This document shows, piece by piece, positions 9,979-19,652 of a stretch of 64,000 bases of DNA (position 1 is its first letter; every line of letters begins with the position of its first letter). Position numbers and translations under genes: made by a program. The notes below the pieces were generated by a model. It searched no databases. It was not told the origin of the DNA and saw nothing but the letters and a program-made list of their open reading frames with translations. Origin of the DNA: Alteromonas salexigens (GTDB taxonomy: Bacteria > Pseudomonadota > Gammaproteobacteria > Enterobacterales > Alteromonadaceae); contig NZ_JAOTJC010000012.1 in assembly GCF_025628895.1 (NCBI RefSeq), positions 62,001-126,000 on the forward strand. Direction: 5' to 3'.

Positions 9979-12639
9979 TCAGGGAGATTGAGGTTTTGTC
10001 GTTAACTTTGTAAGGTGAGCGCGAATCAATGGGTTGGAAGGATCTAACCTTGAAGCTTCCGCAAGCATTTTTTTTGCGGTTTCTATATCACCACTTTTTT
10101 CGAACCAGGTAGCGGCAGTATCGAGTGCAGGTGGATAATCAGAGTGATGCTTAACAAGTGAGTCTACATAGACACGCGCTTCACTTAATCTGTTGTTATC
10201 TGTTAAGAGAGCGGTTAAATTATTTAACGCAAAGACATTGTATTGATCGAGTAACAATACTTGTTTATAGCTTTCGATAGCTGTCTCCGGAGAGTCATTT
10301 TCAACTTTATTAGCTAATATTAATTTTGCTGTAATATTGTCAGGATGTTCCTCGGAAAATACGCGAATAGTATGAATAGCCGCTGAAAACTTCTTATTTG
10401 CTTCTAATGTTTCTCCTAACAGAAGGGTTGAATGCAGATTATTCCTGATTTCTGCTGCTCTCTGCGCGTGAGGTAAGGCCTTCGCGCTCTCCTCTTTTTG
10501 ATTATAAAATGTGGCTAGTAAGTAATTGAGGTAGTAATTTGATTGTAAGGAGTCTTCGGTAACTGTAGGTTTCTGAATGAGGATCCTTCCTTCTTTACGA
10601 ATATAAGTGATGTATTGAAGCTGATACGTCAAAGGCTGGGATTGAAAATGCGCCAGGTAACGTGAAAGCACATCTTCCGCTTCCAATAGCTCTCCGGACA
10701 TTTCCAATACTGTTGCCAATGCAGTCACCGCAGCTTCATTATAAGGGCTTTGTTCAAGCCAAAACTTTGAAAATAATAAGGCCTCTTCAAGTTCGTTCGC
10801 ACGTATTAGAGAAATCACATAAGGTAGGTAGTCTACCCCGTCAGCGATGCGGTTAGTGTAAGACGAGAAAAGTCGTAGTACATTGGTTGTTTTGTTGTGC
10901 GTGCTGAATTTTCGAACTGCAAAATTAAAAAGTTTAAGGTCTTCTGGCTGATGTTCTGCACTCTTCAGCATTAGTGAAGCCACTTCGTCAACCTCATCTG
11001 ATGTCTCGGCCGCGGTGAATGCGGTTTGCCAAATCGCCGTTGAAGTCGTATGGGAGGTCATCATCGGATGAAGATGTCGCAAGGCCCTCTCTGGTTCGTT
11101 CAGCTTAATTGCTACTCTGGCCTGAAACAACCCAGCGACATCTTCGTTCAGGTAATTGGGAGGCATGTCAGTAACTAAGTCAGTGACCAGACTGAATTGG
11201 TTTTGTAAAAAAGCAGCCTGAACCTGAAGTTGGCCACTTGCTGTTTTCGCACCTAACTGTTCTAGAGAGTTTTTTAACTCCGAATGTGCCCGCTTTCCCT
11301 TTGTATTAAAGAGCCAGGCACCATAGGAGTCGAGCATGTCTATCGACCATTGCTGTTCGATGATCTTATCAGCCGTGACATCACCAACCAGAAGCAATGG
11401 CCATGGTGTATCGTCGCTCTCATCGCCAGACTTTGTCGTGAAAAGCTTTTCATAATATCCTTTTCGATAAAGTTGATAATTGGCAACGCCTTTTAATTGC
11501 TCCACAGTAGATGAATTATTATTCAAGCTTTCCAGTGTTTTCTTTGCAAGCAATGGCTTTTCAAGAGCCAGATAAGCGCCAGTCAGTATATGATAGAGAG
11601 GCTCGGAAAGAGAAGTGAGTGAACGTAACCTCTCGAGATAGACTACAGCCTCCCCATATTCTTTATTTTTAAATGATGAAGCCCCCATTATAGCTAGCAG
11701 GTGTTCATCAGCGGTTCCTTGCGACATCGCTTTTTTACCACTAGCGTATGCCTCATCAAAATTACCTATGTTAAAACTTATAATAGACTTAAGCTTTGCT
11801 AAGAAGGGGGATCTCTGCCACGATTCTTCAAATGGCGAAAAATACCGTTCCGCTTCATCAAAGCGCTCTTCATATATGAGAAGTGAAATGAGTGCTAATC
11901 TATTTTCAGAATGTTGCGGGCGGAGCTCTAATTGAGTTAATAGGGTCTCAATAACTTCGCTTGGGGAATCGTTATTTGTATAAACAAACCGCATAACGTC
12001 CATATAGTCATACAGCTGTTCCTCATTGGGGGACAGTAATTCCAGTTCTGTCAGCGCTTTGTCTGGCTCTTCTCCCGATACATATTTTACAAAGCGGCTT
12101 GTTAACTGCGTATAAAACTCGTTTTCTTCCTCCATGGACTTGTGATTCGACCAAAAATCAACCCCATCTTCATAGGTCCCTGCCATTATCAAGGCTTTGA
12201 CTTTCTGAAAGATATCTCGTGGGGTACCTCCGTGAGAGGTTATAGCCACTTCGGAGGCTTCCCGAAGTTTAGAATGGGCACCCGTTTCGGAATATATCAA
12301 GTATCTACGGGATGTAATTTGATGTACCGGAGCTCCGAAATCGATCGCTCTGCTTAATTCTTTCTCTGCTGACTCATACTTACTTTGCGCAATGTATGCA
12401 TCGGCCAGTGTTAATCTGAGGAGGTAATTGTTCCCTTCTTTCTGAAGAGCGGTTTTAAGAATTACTTCAGCAGTTCGATGATCCTGGCGCTCCATAGCAA
12501 CTTTTGCTTCTGCCAAAGACTCATCACTTGTTTGACCACACCCAACCGTAAATAAAGCCGACAGTACGAGAAGAATAGAAAAAATTCGGTAGTTTGCATA
12601 CCGATGATAAAGTGACCAATCAGGGCGATATGTTTTCAC
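9979..12639 (-). CDS. prsT: large TPR-repeat lipoprotein, probable PEP-CTERM-system PrsT
   Basis: The 886-residue product begins with a basic N-terminus, a hydrophobic segment and a lipobox-like FTVGC (Cys near residue 34), which suggests a lipoprotein. The rest is a long array of TPR-like helical repeats; the first, AKVAMERQDHRTAEVILKTALQKEGNNYLLRL then ADAYIAQSKYESAEKELSRAI (residues about 43-100), closely resembles the N-terminal repeats of the PEP-CTERM TPR lipoprotein family. Its length also fits that family. The neighbouring minus-strand gene encodes a PEP-CTERM protein, which supports the assignment. PrsT usually sits in exosortase/exopolysaccharide loci, but here it lies alone between lpxC and the secA region. 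A generic TPR lipoprotein remains possible. Confidence 0.62.
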   Translation of the reverse strand: MKTYRPDWSLYHRYANYRIFSILLVLSALFTVGCGQTSDESLAEAKVAMERQDHRTAEVILKTALQKEGNNYLLRLTLADAYIAQSKYESAEKELSRAIDFGAPVHQITSRRYLIYSETGAHSKLREASEVAITSHGGTPRDIFQKVKALIMAGTYEDGVDFWSNHKSMEEENEFYTQLTSRFVKYVSGEEPDKALTELELLSPNEEQLYDYMDVMRFVYTNNDSPSEVIETLLTQLELRPQHSENRLALISLLIYEERFDEAERYFSPFEESWQRSPFLAKLKSIISFNIGNFDEAYASGKKAMSQGTADEHLLAIMGASSFKNKEYGEAVVYLERLRSLTSLSEPLYHILTGAYLALEKPLLAKKTLESLNNNSSTVEQLKGVANYQLYRKGYYEKLFTTKSGDESDDTPWPLLLVGDVTADKIIEQQWSIDMLDSYGAWLFNTKGKRAHSELKNSLEQLGAKTASGQLQVQAAFLQNQFSLVTDLVTDMPPNYLNEDVAGLFQARVAIKLNEPERALRHLHPMMTSHTTSTAIWQTAFTAAETSDEVDEVASLMLKSAEHQPEDLKLFNFAVRKFSTHNKTTNVLRLFSSYTNRIADGVDYLPYVISLIRANELEEALLFSKFWLEQSPYNEAAVTALATVLEMSGELLEAEDVLSRYLAHFQSQPLTYQLQYITYIRKEGRILIQKPTVTEDSLQSNYYLNYLLATFYNQKEESAKALPHAQRAAEIRNNLHSTLLLGETLEANKKFSAAIHTIRVFSEEHPDNITAKLILANKVENDSPETAIESYKQVLLLDQYNVFALNNLTALLTDNNRLSEARVYVDSLVKHHSDYPPALDTAATWFEKSGDIETAKKMLAEASRLDPSNPLIRAHLTKLTTKPQSP

Positions 12640-12659
12640 GTTGATACCTTTCGGCGTCG

Positions 12660-12678
12660 CTAGTCTCGTGACGACTAG
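12660..12678. repeat. short inverted repeat upstream of the TPR lipoprotein gene
   Basis: CTAGTC and GACTAG form a 6-bp inverted repeat with a seven-base spacer, 21 bases before the minus-strand start at 12639. It could be an operator or a leader hairpin. No regulator match was recognised. Confidence 0.3.
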
Positions 12679-12793
12679 GGGAATTGAGCTATTTCTAACT
12701 ATATATCAGTCCACAAATATTGCTTAATTATCGTTCAGTTTATTTCGTGTTTGTTTGGCGGCAATTTAAACGTTAAACTATGCCCGGTTAACG

Positions 12794-13684
12794 ATGGGGC
12801 AACGAATGAAAGTTGAGATAAAACTATATTCTGAAAGTAAGTCTTACTTTAGAAGTTATCGAATGCGAGATGTTGTAAGCATCACGGTTCTTTGCTCTCT
12901 TTTCATGTTGGTGTCGAGTCGCTCCACCGATTCGGTGTCAGAAGATCTTGCGCGCATCAAGCTGGCTCAGACCGCTATGACTACGCAGCAAGACGAGGTC
13001 ACGGCGCTGAAGACAAATACCAGTGAAAAACTGAATGCGCTGGTGACGCATATTGCTTCGTTATCAGCGAAGGTGAATCAACTTGACAGCCAGAATGCAC
13101 GACTGGCTGAAGAATTAGGTATGGCAGCGGCTGACCTGGACGCTTTCGTACCTGCAGCATTACCTGATGAACATCAGGACGGTCCGATCATGCAGCAGAT
13201 TACTGCGCTACAGCAGTCACTGGATAGTAAAGCGCAACAACTGACCATGCTTGAAAGTCTGGTCAGAGGGCACCATATCAGTGAGCAGAGTACATTATCT
13301 GGCCGTCCGATAAAGTCTGGATGGTTGTCGTCTTATTATGGTATGCGCGCCGACCCCTTTACCGGGGAGCAGGCGATGCATAAAGGATTAGATTTCGCCG
13401 GGGAAGCCGGCGACAGCGTGGTTGCCACCGCCGCCGGGGTTGTTACCTGGTCGGGCGATCGGTACGGCTACGGAAATCTGGTAGAAATAGAGCATGGAGA
13501 TGGCGTGGTAAGCCGGTACGGGCACAATCAGTCGCTCCTGGTGTCAGTAGGGGATGTGGTGACCAAAGGACAGCAAATTGCTGTAATGGGCAACACAGGC
13601 CGCTCTACTGGTGCGCATGTTCACTACGAAGTAATAAGAAACGGACAACAAATCGATCCTCTGCCTTTCGTTTACAAGAAGTAA
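12794..13684 (+). CDS. membrane-anchored M23 (LytM-type) metallopeptidase
   Basis: The 296-residue product has an N-terminal membrane anchor at about 26-42, a coiled coil at about 47-150 and a peptidase M23 domain from about 165 to the end. The zinc and catalytic signatures are present: HKGLDFAG and the C-terminal GAHVHYEV, with the typical core AAAGVVTWSGDRYGYGNLVEIEHGDG. Such proteins cleave peptide cross-links or act as divisome-linked regulators of amidases; because all ligands are kept, an active endopeptidase is likely. It lies just upstream of secA, in the place of secM in E. coli. An alternative ATG at 12806 would shorten it by four residues. Confidence 0.88.
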   Translation: MGQRMKVEIKLYSESKSYFRSYRMRDVVSITVLCSLFMLVSSRSTDSVSEDLARIKLAQTAMTTQQDEVTALKTNTSEKLNALVTHIASLSAKVNQLDSQNARLAEELGMAAADLDAFVPAALPDEHQDGPIMQQITALQQSLDSKAQQLTMLESLVRGHHISEQSTLSGRPIKSGWLSSYYGMRADPFTGEQAMHKGLDFAGEAGDSVVATAAGVVTWSGDRYGYGNLVEIEHGDGVVSRYGHNQSLLVSVGDVVTKGQQIAVMGNTGRSTGAHVHYEVIRNGQQIDPLPFVYKK

Positions 13685-13794
13685 TCGGGCAGCAGCCAGG
13701 TAAGTCAGTTAGTCTGACAACATCAAATTTGGGTGGCCATGCTGTGCCGTTGTGCAGGGTGGGTCATTTTTAGAAAATTGACGGCGCAGGTATG

Positions 13795-13802
13795 TGACGT
13801 CA
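13795..13802. promoter_or_regulatory. TGACGTCA palindrome upstream of secA
   Basis: A perfect 8-bp palindrome lies 27 bases before the secA ATG. It could be a protein-binding half-site or chance. No clear promoter could be placed around it. Confidence 0.2.
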
Positions 13803-13828
13803 CGACAAGTAGTGGAATAATCAACCAA

Positions 13829-16537
13829 ATGTTTGCAAGCGTCCTGAGAAAAGTATTCGGAAGTCGAAACGACCGTCTATTAAAAAAATTACAAAAAAGT
13901 GTCGAAGCCATTAACGCGCTGGAGTCTGAGTACGAAGGGCTTTCCGACGACGCACTAAAAAACAAGACAGCTGAATTCCGTGAACGTCTGGAAAAAGGCG
14001 AAACGCTTGATAGCCTGCTGGTAGAAGCGTTTGCCACTGTCCGGGAAGCCAGTAAACGGGTCTACGGCATGCGTCACTTCGACGTGCAGATGCTGGGTGG
14101 TTACGTACTTCACCAGGGTAAAATTGCCGAAATGCGTACCGGTGAGGGTAAAACCCTGACCGCAACCTTGCCGACTTATCTGAACGCACTGACCGGCAAA
14201 GGTGTTCACGTGATCACTGTGAATGATTATCTGGCCCGTCGGGATGCTGACTGGAGCCGCGAGTTATTTAATTATCTTGGTATGACCGTGGGTTGTAACG
14301 TACCGGGCATGTCGCCGGAGCAGAAGCGTGAGGCTTATGCCAGCGATGTCACTTACGGTACCAACAATGAGTTTGGTTTTGATTATCTGCGTGACAATAT
14401 GGCATTCAGTCCTCAGGATCGTGTTCAGCGTCCCTTGCACCACGCCGTGATCGATGAAGTTGACTCCATCCTGATTGATGAAGCCCGTACACCACTGATT
14501 ATCTCTGGTGCGGCAGAGGACAGCTCAGAACTTTACCGTCGGATTAACACGGTTATTCCTGAGCTGGTTCAGCAGGAAGAAGAAGACGAAGAAGGTAAAG
14601 AAGGCGACGGTGACTACACCATCGACCTGAAAGCGAAGCAAATACACCTGACTGAGCGTGGTCAGCTGCACGTGGAAGAAATCCTCCAGCGTTCAGGCAT
14701 TCTGCCTGAAGGGGAATCGCTGTTTGCGGCCGGGAATATCTCGCTACTTCACCATATTAATGCGGCACTGCGCGCGCACAAGCTGTTCAGCAAAGACGTA
14801 GACTACATTGTTAAAGAAGACCAGATTGTTATTGTTGATGAACACACCGGTCGTACGATGGAAGGGCGTCGCTGGTCTGAAGGTCTGCACCAAGCAGTAG
14901 AAGCTAAAGAAGGTGTGAAGATCCAGAATGAAAACCAGACGCTGGCGTCTATTACTTTCCAGAATTACTTCCGCTTATACGACAAACTGTCAGGCATGAC
15001 CGGTACCGCCGATACTGAAGCGTTCGAGTTTCAGTCTATATACGGCCTTGAAACCGTGGTGATCCCCACCAACCGGCCGATGATCCGCGATGATAAGGCT
15101 GATCTTATCTATCTGACCGCGGAAGAAAAGTACGAAGCCATTGTGGAAGATATCCGCGACTGTGTAAAACGCGGCCAACCCACGCTGGTTGGTACCGTGT
15201 CTATTGAAAATTCTGAGCTGCTGTCACGGATCCTCAAGAAAGAAAAGATCCCACACAAGGTTCTGAATGCCAAATTCCATGCGCAGGAAGCTGACATTGT
15301 TGCCCAGGCGGGTAAGCCGGGCGCGGTAACCATTGCCACAAACATGGCAGGTCGGGGTACCGATATCGTGTTAGGCGGTAACTGGCAGGTGGAAGTGGAG
15401 AACATGGAAAACCCCACCGAAGAACAAATTGCGAAAGTAAAAGAAGCCTGGCAGATCCGCCACAAAGAAGTCCTGGACGCCGGCGGTTTGCACATTATAG
15501 GTACTGAGCGCCACGAGTCACGCCGTATCGATAACCAGCTACGCGGCCGGTCAGGTCGTCAGGGGGACCCGGGCTCCAGCCGTTTCTACCTGTCGCTGGA
15601 TGACGCGTTAATGCGCATCTTTGCGTCTGAAAAAATGGCCGGCATGATGAAGCGGTTGGGTATGGAACGTGGCGAAGCCATCGAGCACCCGTGGGTTACC
15701 CGCGCCATCGAAAATGCCCAGCGCAAGGTAGAGGGGCGTAACTTCGATATTCGTAAGCAACTGCTGGAATACGATGATGTGGCTAACGATCAGCGTAAGG
15801 TGATTTACGAGCAGCGTAATGAGCTGCTGGACGAAGGCGACATCAGCGAAACCATTGCGGTTATTCGTGAAGATGTGGTGAACACCGTCGTGAACGAATA
15901 CATTCCGCCCCAGTCACTGGAAGAGATGTGGGATGTGAAAGGGCTGGAAGAGCGCCTGAGAGCCGACTTCGCGGTAGATTTACCGCTTCAGGAGTGGCTG
16001 GACAACGACGACAAGCTATACGAAGAAAAGCTGCGTGAGCGTATTCTTGAAGAAATCACCGCGGCGTATCAGGAAAAAGAAAAACTGGTAGGCGCTGACG
16101 TACTGCGTCAGTTCGAGAAAGCAGTCATGCTGCAAAATCTGGACAGCAACTGGAAAGAGCATCTGGCGGCCATGGATCACCTGCGTCAGGGGATTCACCT
16201 GCGCGGTTACGCACAGAAAAACCCCAAGCAGGAATATAAACGCGAGTCGTTTGAACTGTTCTCAGAAATGCTGGAAGCTCTGAAAATCGAGGTCATCACC
16301 ATTCTGTCACGGGTTAAGGTGCGTGCTGAAGAAGACGTCGAGAAAGTTGAAGAGCAGCGTCGTCAGGCTGATGACGTGCCTAAGAACTTTAAGCACGAAG
16401 ATGCCAGCGCGAAGCCAGAAGCGGCCAGCGACAAGGTACGCAGTGAAGTGCGCAACGGACCGAAAGTAGGCCGAAATGATCCCTGTCCGTGCGGCTCAGG
16501 CAAAAAATATAAGCAATGTCACGGTAAACTGACCTGA
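13829..16537 (+). CDS. secA: preprotein translocase ATPase SecA
   Basis: SecA drives unfolded preproteins through SecYEG. The ATG at 13829 gives [23 protein letters not shown], the conserved N-terminus, and 902 residues. The longer upstream frame to 13733 is not conserved. Visible features are Walker [10 protein letters not shown] near residue 103, the DEAD-type [12 protein letters not shown] near 209, [12 protein letters not shown] near 508, [13 protein letters not shown] near 571, and the C-terminal zinc motif [14 protein letters not shown], which binds SecB and phospholipid. The stop codon shares a base with the mutT start. Confidence 0.98.
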   Translation: MFASVLRKVFGSRNDRLLKKLQKSVEAINALESEYEGLSDDALKNKTAEFRERLEKGETLDSLLVEAFATVREASKRVYGMRHFDVQMLGGYVLHQGKIAEMRTGEGKTLTATLPTYLNALTGKGVHVITVNDYLARRDADWSRELFNYLGMTVGCNVPGMSPEQKREAYASDVTYGTNNEFGFDYLRDNMAFSPQDRVQRPLHHAVIDEVDSILIDEARTPLIISGAAEDSSELYRRINTVIPELVQQEEEDEEGKEGDGDYTIDLKAKQIHLTERGQLHVEEILQRSGILPEGESLFAAGNISLLHHINAALRAHKLFSKDVDYIVKEDQIVIVDEHTGRTMEGRRWSEGLHQAVEAKEGVKIQNENQTLASITFQNYFRLYDKLSGMTGTADTEAFEFQSIYGLETVVIPTNRPMIRDDKADLIYLTAEEKYEAIVEDIRDCVKRGQPTLVGTVSIENSELLSRILKKEKIPHKVLNAKFHAQEADIVAQAGKPGAVTIATNMAGRGTDIVLGGNWQVEVENMENPTEEQIAKVKEAWQIRHKEVLDAGGLHIIGTERHESRRIDNQLRGRSGRQGDPGSSRFYLSLDDALMRIFASEKMAGMMKRLGMERGEAIEHPWVTRAIENAQRKVEGRNFDIRKQLLEYDDVANDQRKVIYEQRNELLDEGDISETIAVIREDVVNTVVNEYIPPQSLEEMWDVKGLEERLRADFAVDLPLQEWLDNDDKLYEEKLRERILEEITAAYQEKEKLVGADVLRQFEKAVMLQNLDSNWKEHLAAMDHLRQGIHLRGYAQKNPKQEYKRESFELFSEMLEALKIEVITILSRVKVRAEEDVEKVEEQRRQADDVPKNFKHEDASAKPEAASDKVRSEVRNGPKVGRNDPCPCGSGKKYKQCHGKLT

Positions 16538-16926
16538 TGAAAGAGGTGCATGTCGCCGTGGGGGTTATCCTTCGCGGCAACCAGGTTTACGTGTGTTTAC
16601 GTCCTGAGGACAAGCACCAGGGCGGCAAATGGGAGTTCCCCGGCGGCAAGGTCGATAGCGGGGAAACGGTGCAGCAGGCACTTAGCCGTGAATTGTCCGA
16701 GGAAACCGGTATTCGTGTTAACACTTCGTCACCGCTAACAGAGGTGGTGCACGATTATGGAGACAAGCGGGTCCGCCTTGATGTCCACCTGGTCACCGGT
16801 TTCGACGGCGAGCCTTATGGTGCTGAAGGGCAACAGGGCCAGTGGTGGTCAGTTGATTCATTGGACCCGACGGTTTTTCCACAGGCTAATAAAGAAATTA
16901 TTAACGCTCTGCACGCCACTTTATAA
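16537..16926 (+). CDS. mutT: 8-oxo-dGTP diphosphatase MutT (Nudix)
   Basis: MutT hydrolyses 8-oxo-dGTP and so prevents A:T to C:G transversions. The 129-residue product has a full Nudix box, GGKVDSGETVQQALSREL then SEETGI at about residues 36-60, and the MutT-like start HVAVGVILRGNQVYVCLRPEDKHQGGKWEFPGGK. It overlaps the secA stop by one base, as in E. coli, and is followed by a strong bidirectional terminator. Confidence 0.95.
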   Translation: MKEVHVAVGVILRGNQVYVCLRPEDKHQGGKWEFPGGKVDSGETVQQALSRELSEETGIRVNTSSPLTEVVHDYGDKRVRLDVHLVTGFDGEPYGAEGQQGQWWSVDSLDPTVFPQANKEIINALHATL

Positions 16927-16945
16927 GTCGCCCTGAGTATTATAT

Positions 16946-16980
16946 AAAAAAAGCGAAAGCCGACTGGCTTTCGCTTTTTT
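16946..16980. terminator. bidirectional terminator between mutT and the aspartoacylase-like gene
   Basis: A long perfect stem (at least 15 bp including A/T ends; GCGAAAGCC pairing with GGCTTTCGC) with a GACT loop is flanked by A-run and T-run. It separates two convergent transcripts. Confidence 0.9.
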
Positions 16981-17003
16981 GTTTGTGCAGTGTGCAGCGG
17001 CGT

Positions 17004-17867
17004 TTAAATGGTGATGCGGGTAGCAGTGGCGAATGCCACGTGCTGCTTATGATATGCCGCTTCATTGATGAAATGGGGGTAGGTGGTATCACCTTGCCAG
17101 GTAATATCGTTTCCGGCAAAGTCGCGAAATACCGGTTGACCGGGCATCAGCGGCAGAAAATCTGCATCCTGGAGCTGGTGATGGATCATTGCCGTACGCT
17201 GGCCCTGTTCGTCGAGGGGAAAGGGGATGTTGTCACCCAACCGAAATGCTTCGCAAGCAGGCAGGTTACCCAGCGTCTCGTTATTCCAAGCCACACAGAA
17301 GCCCAGAATAGCTTCGGCCATCGTCTGGGTTAACTGATAGATATCTTCTCTCAAAACCCCCTGTGGCTGCGCGCCAACTTCAATCATGACGCCTTTGGTG
17401 CCCGTGGTGCATAAATAAGGGTGCTCTGCGACCGGTTGCTCGTCTTCAATCAACACATTGGCCTCGGGCATCACCTGCTTCACGTACCGGGCCAGCTGGG
17501 TGTTAAACTCATCCAGTTCCAGAATGATCAACGTCGCGCCCATATTGCTGGTGGTGTTATGAATATCCACCACCAGGTCGTGTTGTGAGTTGCCTTTTGG
17601 CCCCAGTTGTTCATTCAGTTTAGTCGCCAGCCGGGCTTCTTTACTGGTGCCTTTCCCCATCAGCATCTGAAAAGAAAACTGCCGGTTCAGATCATCCTCG
17701 ACGAAGCGGACATTGGCGTTGATGGCATCCGGGTTAGCCAGCACACAGGACACATTCAACGACGCAAACGTGTCGGGCAGGCCCTGTTTACGCCAGCTGT
17801 TTATAAGCTGAATACCACTGGTCTCATTGCCGTGGGTACCGCCTACCAGCGCTACGGATTCGATCAT
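17004..17867 (-). CDS. aspartoacylase-like zinc deacylase (AspA/AstE family)
   Basis: The 287-residue product matches the aspartoacylase branch of the AstE/AspA family, which removes acetate from N-acetyl-aspartate or from other N-acyl amino acids. Visible motifs are the zinc motif GGTHGNE at residues 9-15, the substrate-binding FVEDDLNRQF (Asn-Arg pair), the third zinc ligand in VVDIHNTTSNMG, and the catalytic glutamate in GVMIEVGAQPQG. These align well with animal ASPA/ACY3 enzymes. The gene follows yacG by nine bases, so it is probably the last gene of the pil-coaE-zapD-yacG operon. The actual substrate cannot be told from sequence. Confidence 0.85.
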   Translation of the reverse strand: MIESVALVGGTHGNETSGIQLINSWRKQGLPDTFASLNVSCVLANPDAINANVRFVEDDLNRQFSFQMLMGKGTSKEARLATKLNEQLGPKGNSQHDLVVDIHNTTSNMGATLIILELDEFNTQLARYVKQVMPEANVLIEDEQPVAEHPYLCTTGTKGVMIEVGAQPQGVLREDIYQLTQTMAEAILGFCVAWNNETLGNLPACEAFRLGDNIPFPLDEQGQRTAMIHHQLQDADFLPLMPGQPVFRDFAGNDITWQGDTTYPHFINEAAYHKQHVAFATATRITI

Positions 17868-17876
17868 CGCTGTTCC

Positions 17877-18104
17877 TTAGTGTTTGAAAAAGTCGTCAGG
17901 TTGCTGACTGAGCATGGCTTCTATTTCTTCGATGTCCATGGGCGTGGCAGGGGTTTTAGGCTCTGCCGCGGTGGCGATTTTGCGTTCTTCGCCGGCCCAC
18001 TCGCCGAGATCGATTAGCTGACATTTTTTGGAGCAGAACGGGCGATATTCACTGTCTGTGCTCCACACCACAGCTTTGCTGCATATTGGACAATTTACTT
18101 TCAT
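17877..18104 (-). CDS. yacG: DNA gyrase inhibitor / zinc-binding protein YacG
   Basis: The 75-residue product has the YacG four-cysteine zinc finger, CPIC at residues 5-8 and CSKKC at 24-28, followed by the conserved [15 protein letters not shown]. YacG binds GyrB and inhibits gyrase in E. coli. The C-terminal half is poorly conserved and acidic. It lies downstream of zapD, as in E. coli. Confidence 0.93.
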   Translation of the reverse strand: MKVNCPICSKAVVWSTDSEYRPFCSKKCQLIDLGEWAGEERKIATAAEPKTPATPMDIEEIEAMLSQQPDDFFKH

Positions 18105-18200
18105 GACATTGCTCAGAATAGTTGTGATACGCCTATGTTACTGCGAAGTCGGCATTGAAAAAAGGCCAGTAACAACCAGGCAGGTGTGCAGATAAACCGG

Positions 18201-18953
18201 TTAACAGGCTGCGAGAGTAAAAGGGACATCAGAAGATACCGAGCTGCCCTGACCCGCATCCGGGTCGAACCACATAAAGCGTACTGCGAAACGATATTTA
18301 TTGCCGCTTACGGTAGGGTAATGGCCTTCTGACACGCTACAACGAATGCGAAGCAATTCGTTCTTATCTTCGGCTACCCCCTGGTAGAAACCATTATTAG
18401 CGGTGAATTGCTGAAAATTACCCCGTTCGCGCAGAAACGACAGACTAATGGCGATCGCGTCTTCCAGTATGGTGAGCGTTTTTAGCCAGCCTGAAATGTC
18501 CTGCTGCCGGGTTTCCAGCGGTTGCTTTAACCAGTAATGCAGGTTCGGTAAATCAAAACTGCAAGCCCCGCCGGGAATGGCAAAGCGTTGGCGGATAGAA
18601 GATAAAAATTTATCCTCCCTAAGCTCGGTACCAAATTTCTTGCTGGCCTTAAGTTGTTCACGCAGCCTGATAATAGACTTCAGTGCATGGTCTAACGCAC
18701 TGCTATCAATATTGGGATGTTGCGACCAGTGCACCAGATTTTTTTCATGACTGTCGAGGTCTTTGAGAATATCCGTACGCAGATCGAGCCGATCGAACAG
18801 ATCCAGCAAAATAAATAGCTGATCGAAGAAATACATCTGCACCGGCGCTGTCTGGACTTGCGCACCCGTTTTCAACTGAGCCATTAATTGCTCAATTCTC
18901 AGGTAATTGCGAACCTTTTCCTTCAACGGAAATTCGAAAACAGCGTCAGACAT
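18201..18953 (-). CDS. zapD: cell division protein ZapD
   Basis: ZapD binds the FtsZ C-terminal peptide and cross-links FtsZ filaments. The start at 18953 (MSDAVFEFPLKEKVRNYLRIEQL) matches the family N-terminus and has AGGA upstream; a longer frame to 19010 adds an unconserved extension. The 250-residue product keeps the FELP-like start, RLREQLKASKKFGTELREDKFLSSIRQR near residue 108 and GACSFDLPNLHYWL near 140. It lies between coaE and yacG, as in E. coli. Confidence 0.93.
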   Translation of the reverse strand: MSDAVFEFPLKEKVRNYLRIEQLMAQLKTGAQVQTAPVQMYFFDQLFILLDLFDRLDLRTDILKDLDSHEKNLVHWSQHPNIDSSALDHALKSIIRLREQLKASKKFGTELREDKFLSSIRQRFAIPGGACSFDLPNLHYWLKQPLETRQQDISGWLKTLTILEDAIAISLSFLRERGNFQQFTANNGFYQGVAEDKNELLRIRCSVSEGHYPTVSGNKYRFAVRFMWFDPDAGQGSSVSSDVPFTLAAC

Positions 18954-19040
18954 GTAGTTCCTCATAGTTTGGTCAGATCGAACTACAGCGTAAAAACGCC
19001 AGAATTTCAAGCGCAGAGGGCATTTAATGGCAAATGAACG

Positions 19041-19652
19041 TTAGTTTGCGCTGCTTGCCATAGAAAGATAGCGTGTGTGAAGGTTGGCAACGTGATGCCG
19101 GGTTGCTTCCCGTGTGCCGCTATTGTCGATGATATCATCAGCGTGCGCTAGCCGGGTGGCCCGGCTTGCCTGCGCTTGCATAATGTTGCGAATCGTTTGC
19201 TCAGAACTGCCGTCCCGCTGCATGGCCCGCTTCAGCTGTAGATCTTCCGGGCAGTCTATCACCAGTACCCGGTCTGCCATAGCAGTAAGATTGTTTTCTA
19301 TCAGCAGAGGCACCGCGAGCACCGCATAGGCAGAGGTACTAGCCCGAATAGCGCTGTTCATACTTTCCCGGATAAGCGGGTGAAGCAATGCGTCTAGCCA
19401 TTGTTTTTGGTCAGGGTTGTGAAAAACAATTTCTCGTAGCGCCTGACGATTCAGCGTGCCATCTGGGTGTAAAACAGGGTCGCCAAACCGCGAGGCAATG
19501 CGCGCCAGCCCATCAGAGCCGGGTTCAACCACTTGACGGGCGATGACGTCCGCGTCGATGACATCAATACCAAGTGCACTAAAACAATCGGTGACAAGCG
19601 ACTTACCGCTGCCTATGCCCCCGGTCAGCCCCACTACCCAGTTCTGCGCCAT
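19041..19652 (-). CDS. coaE: dephospho-CoA kinase
   Basis: CoaE phosphorylates dephospho-CoA, the last step of coenzyme A synthesis. The 203-residue product has the P-loop GLTGGIGSGKS at residues 8-18, the DADVIARQVVEPG substrate loop near 34, and VPLLIEN near 112. The start codon shares one base with the pilD stop, so the two genes are co-translated. Length is normal. Confidence 0.95.
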   Translation of the reverse strand: MAQNWVVGLTGGIGSGKSLVTDCFSALGIDVIDADVIARQVVEPGSDGLARIASRFGDPVLHPDGTLNRQALREIVFHNPDQKQWLDALLHPLIRESMNSAIRASTSAYAVLAVPLLIENNLTAMADRVLVIDCPEDLQLKRAMQRDGSSEQTIRNIMQAQASRATRLAHADDIIDNSGTREATRHHVANLHTRYLSMASSAN

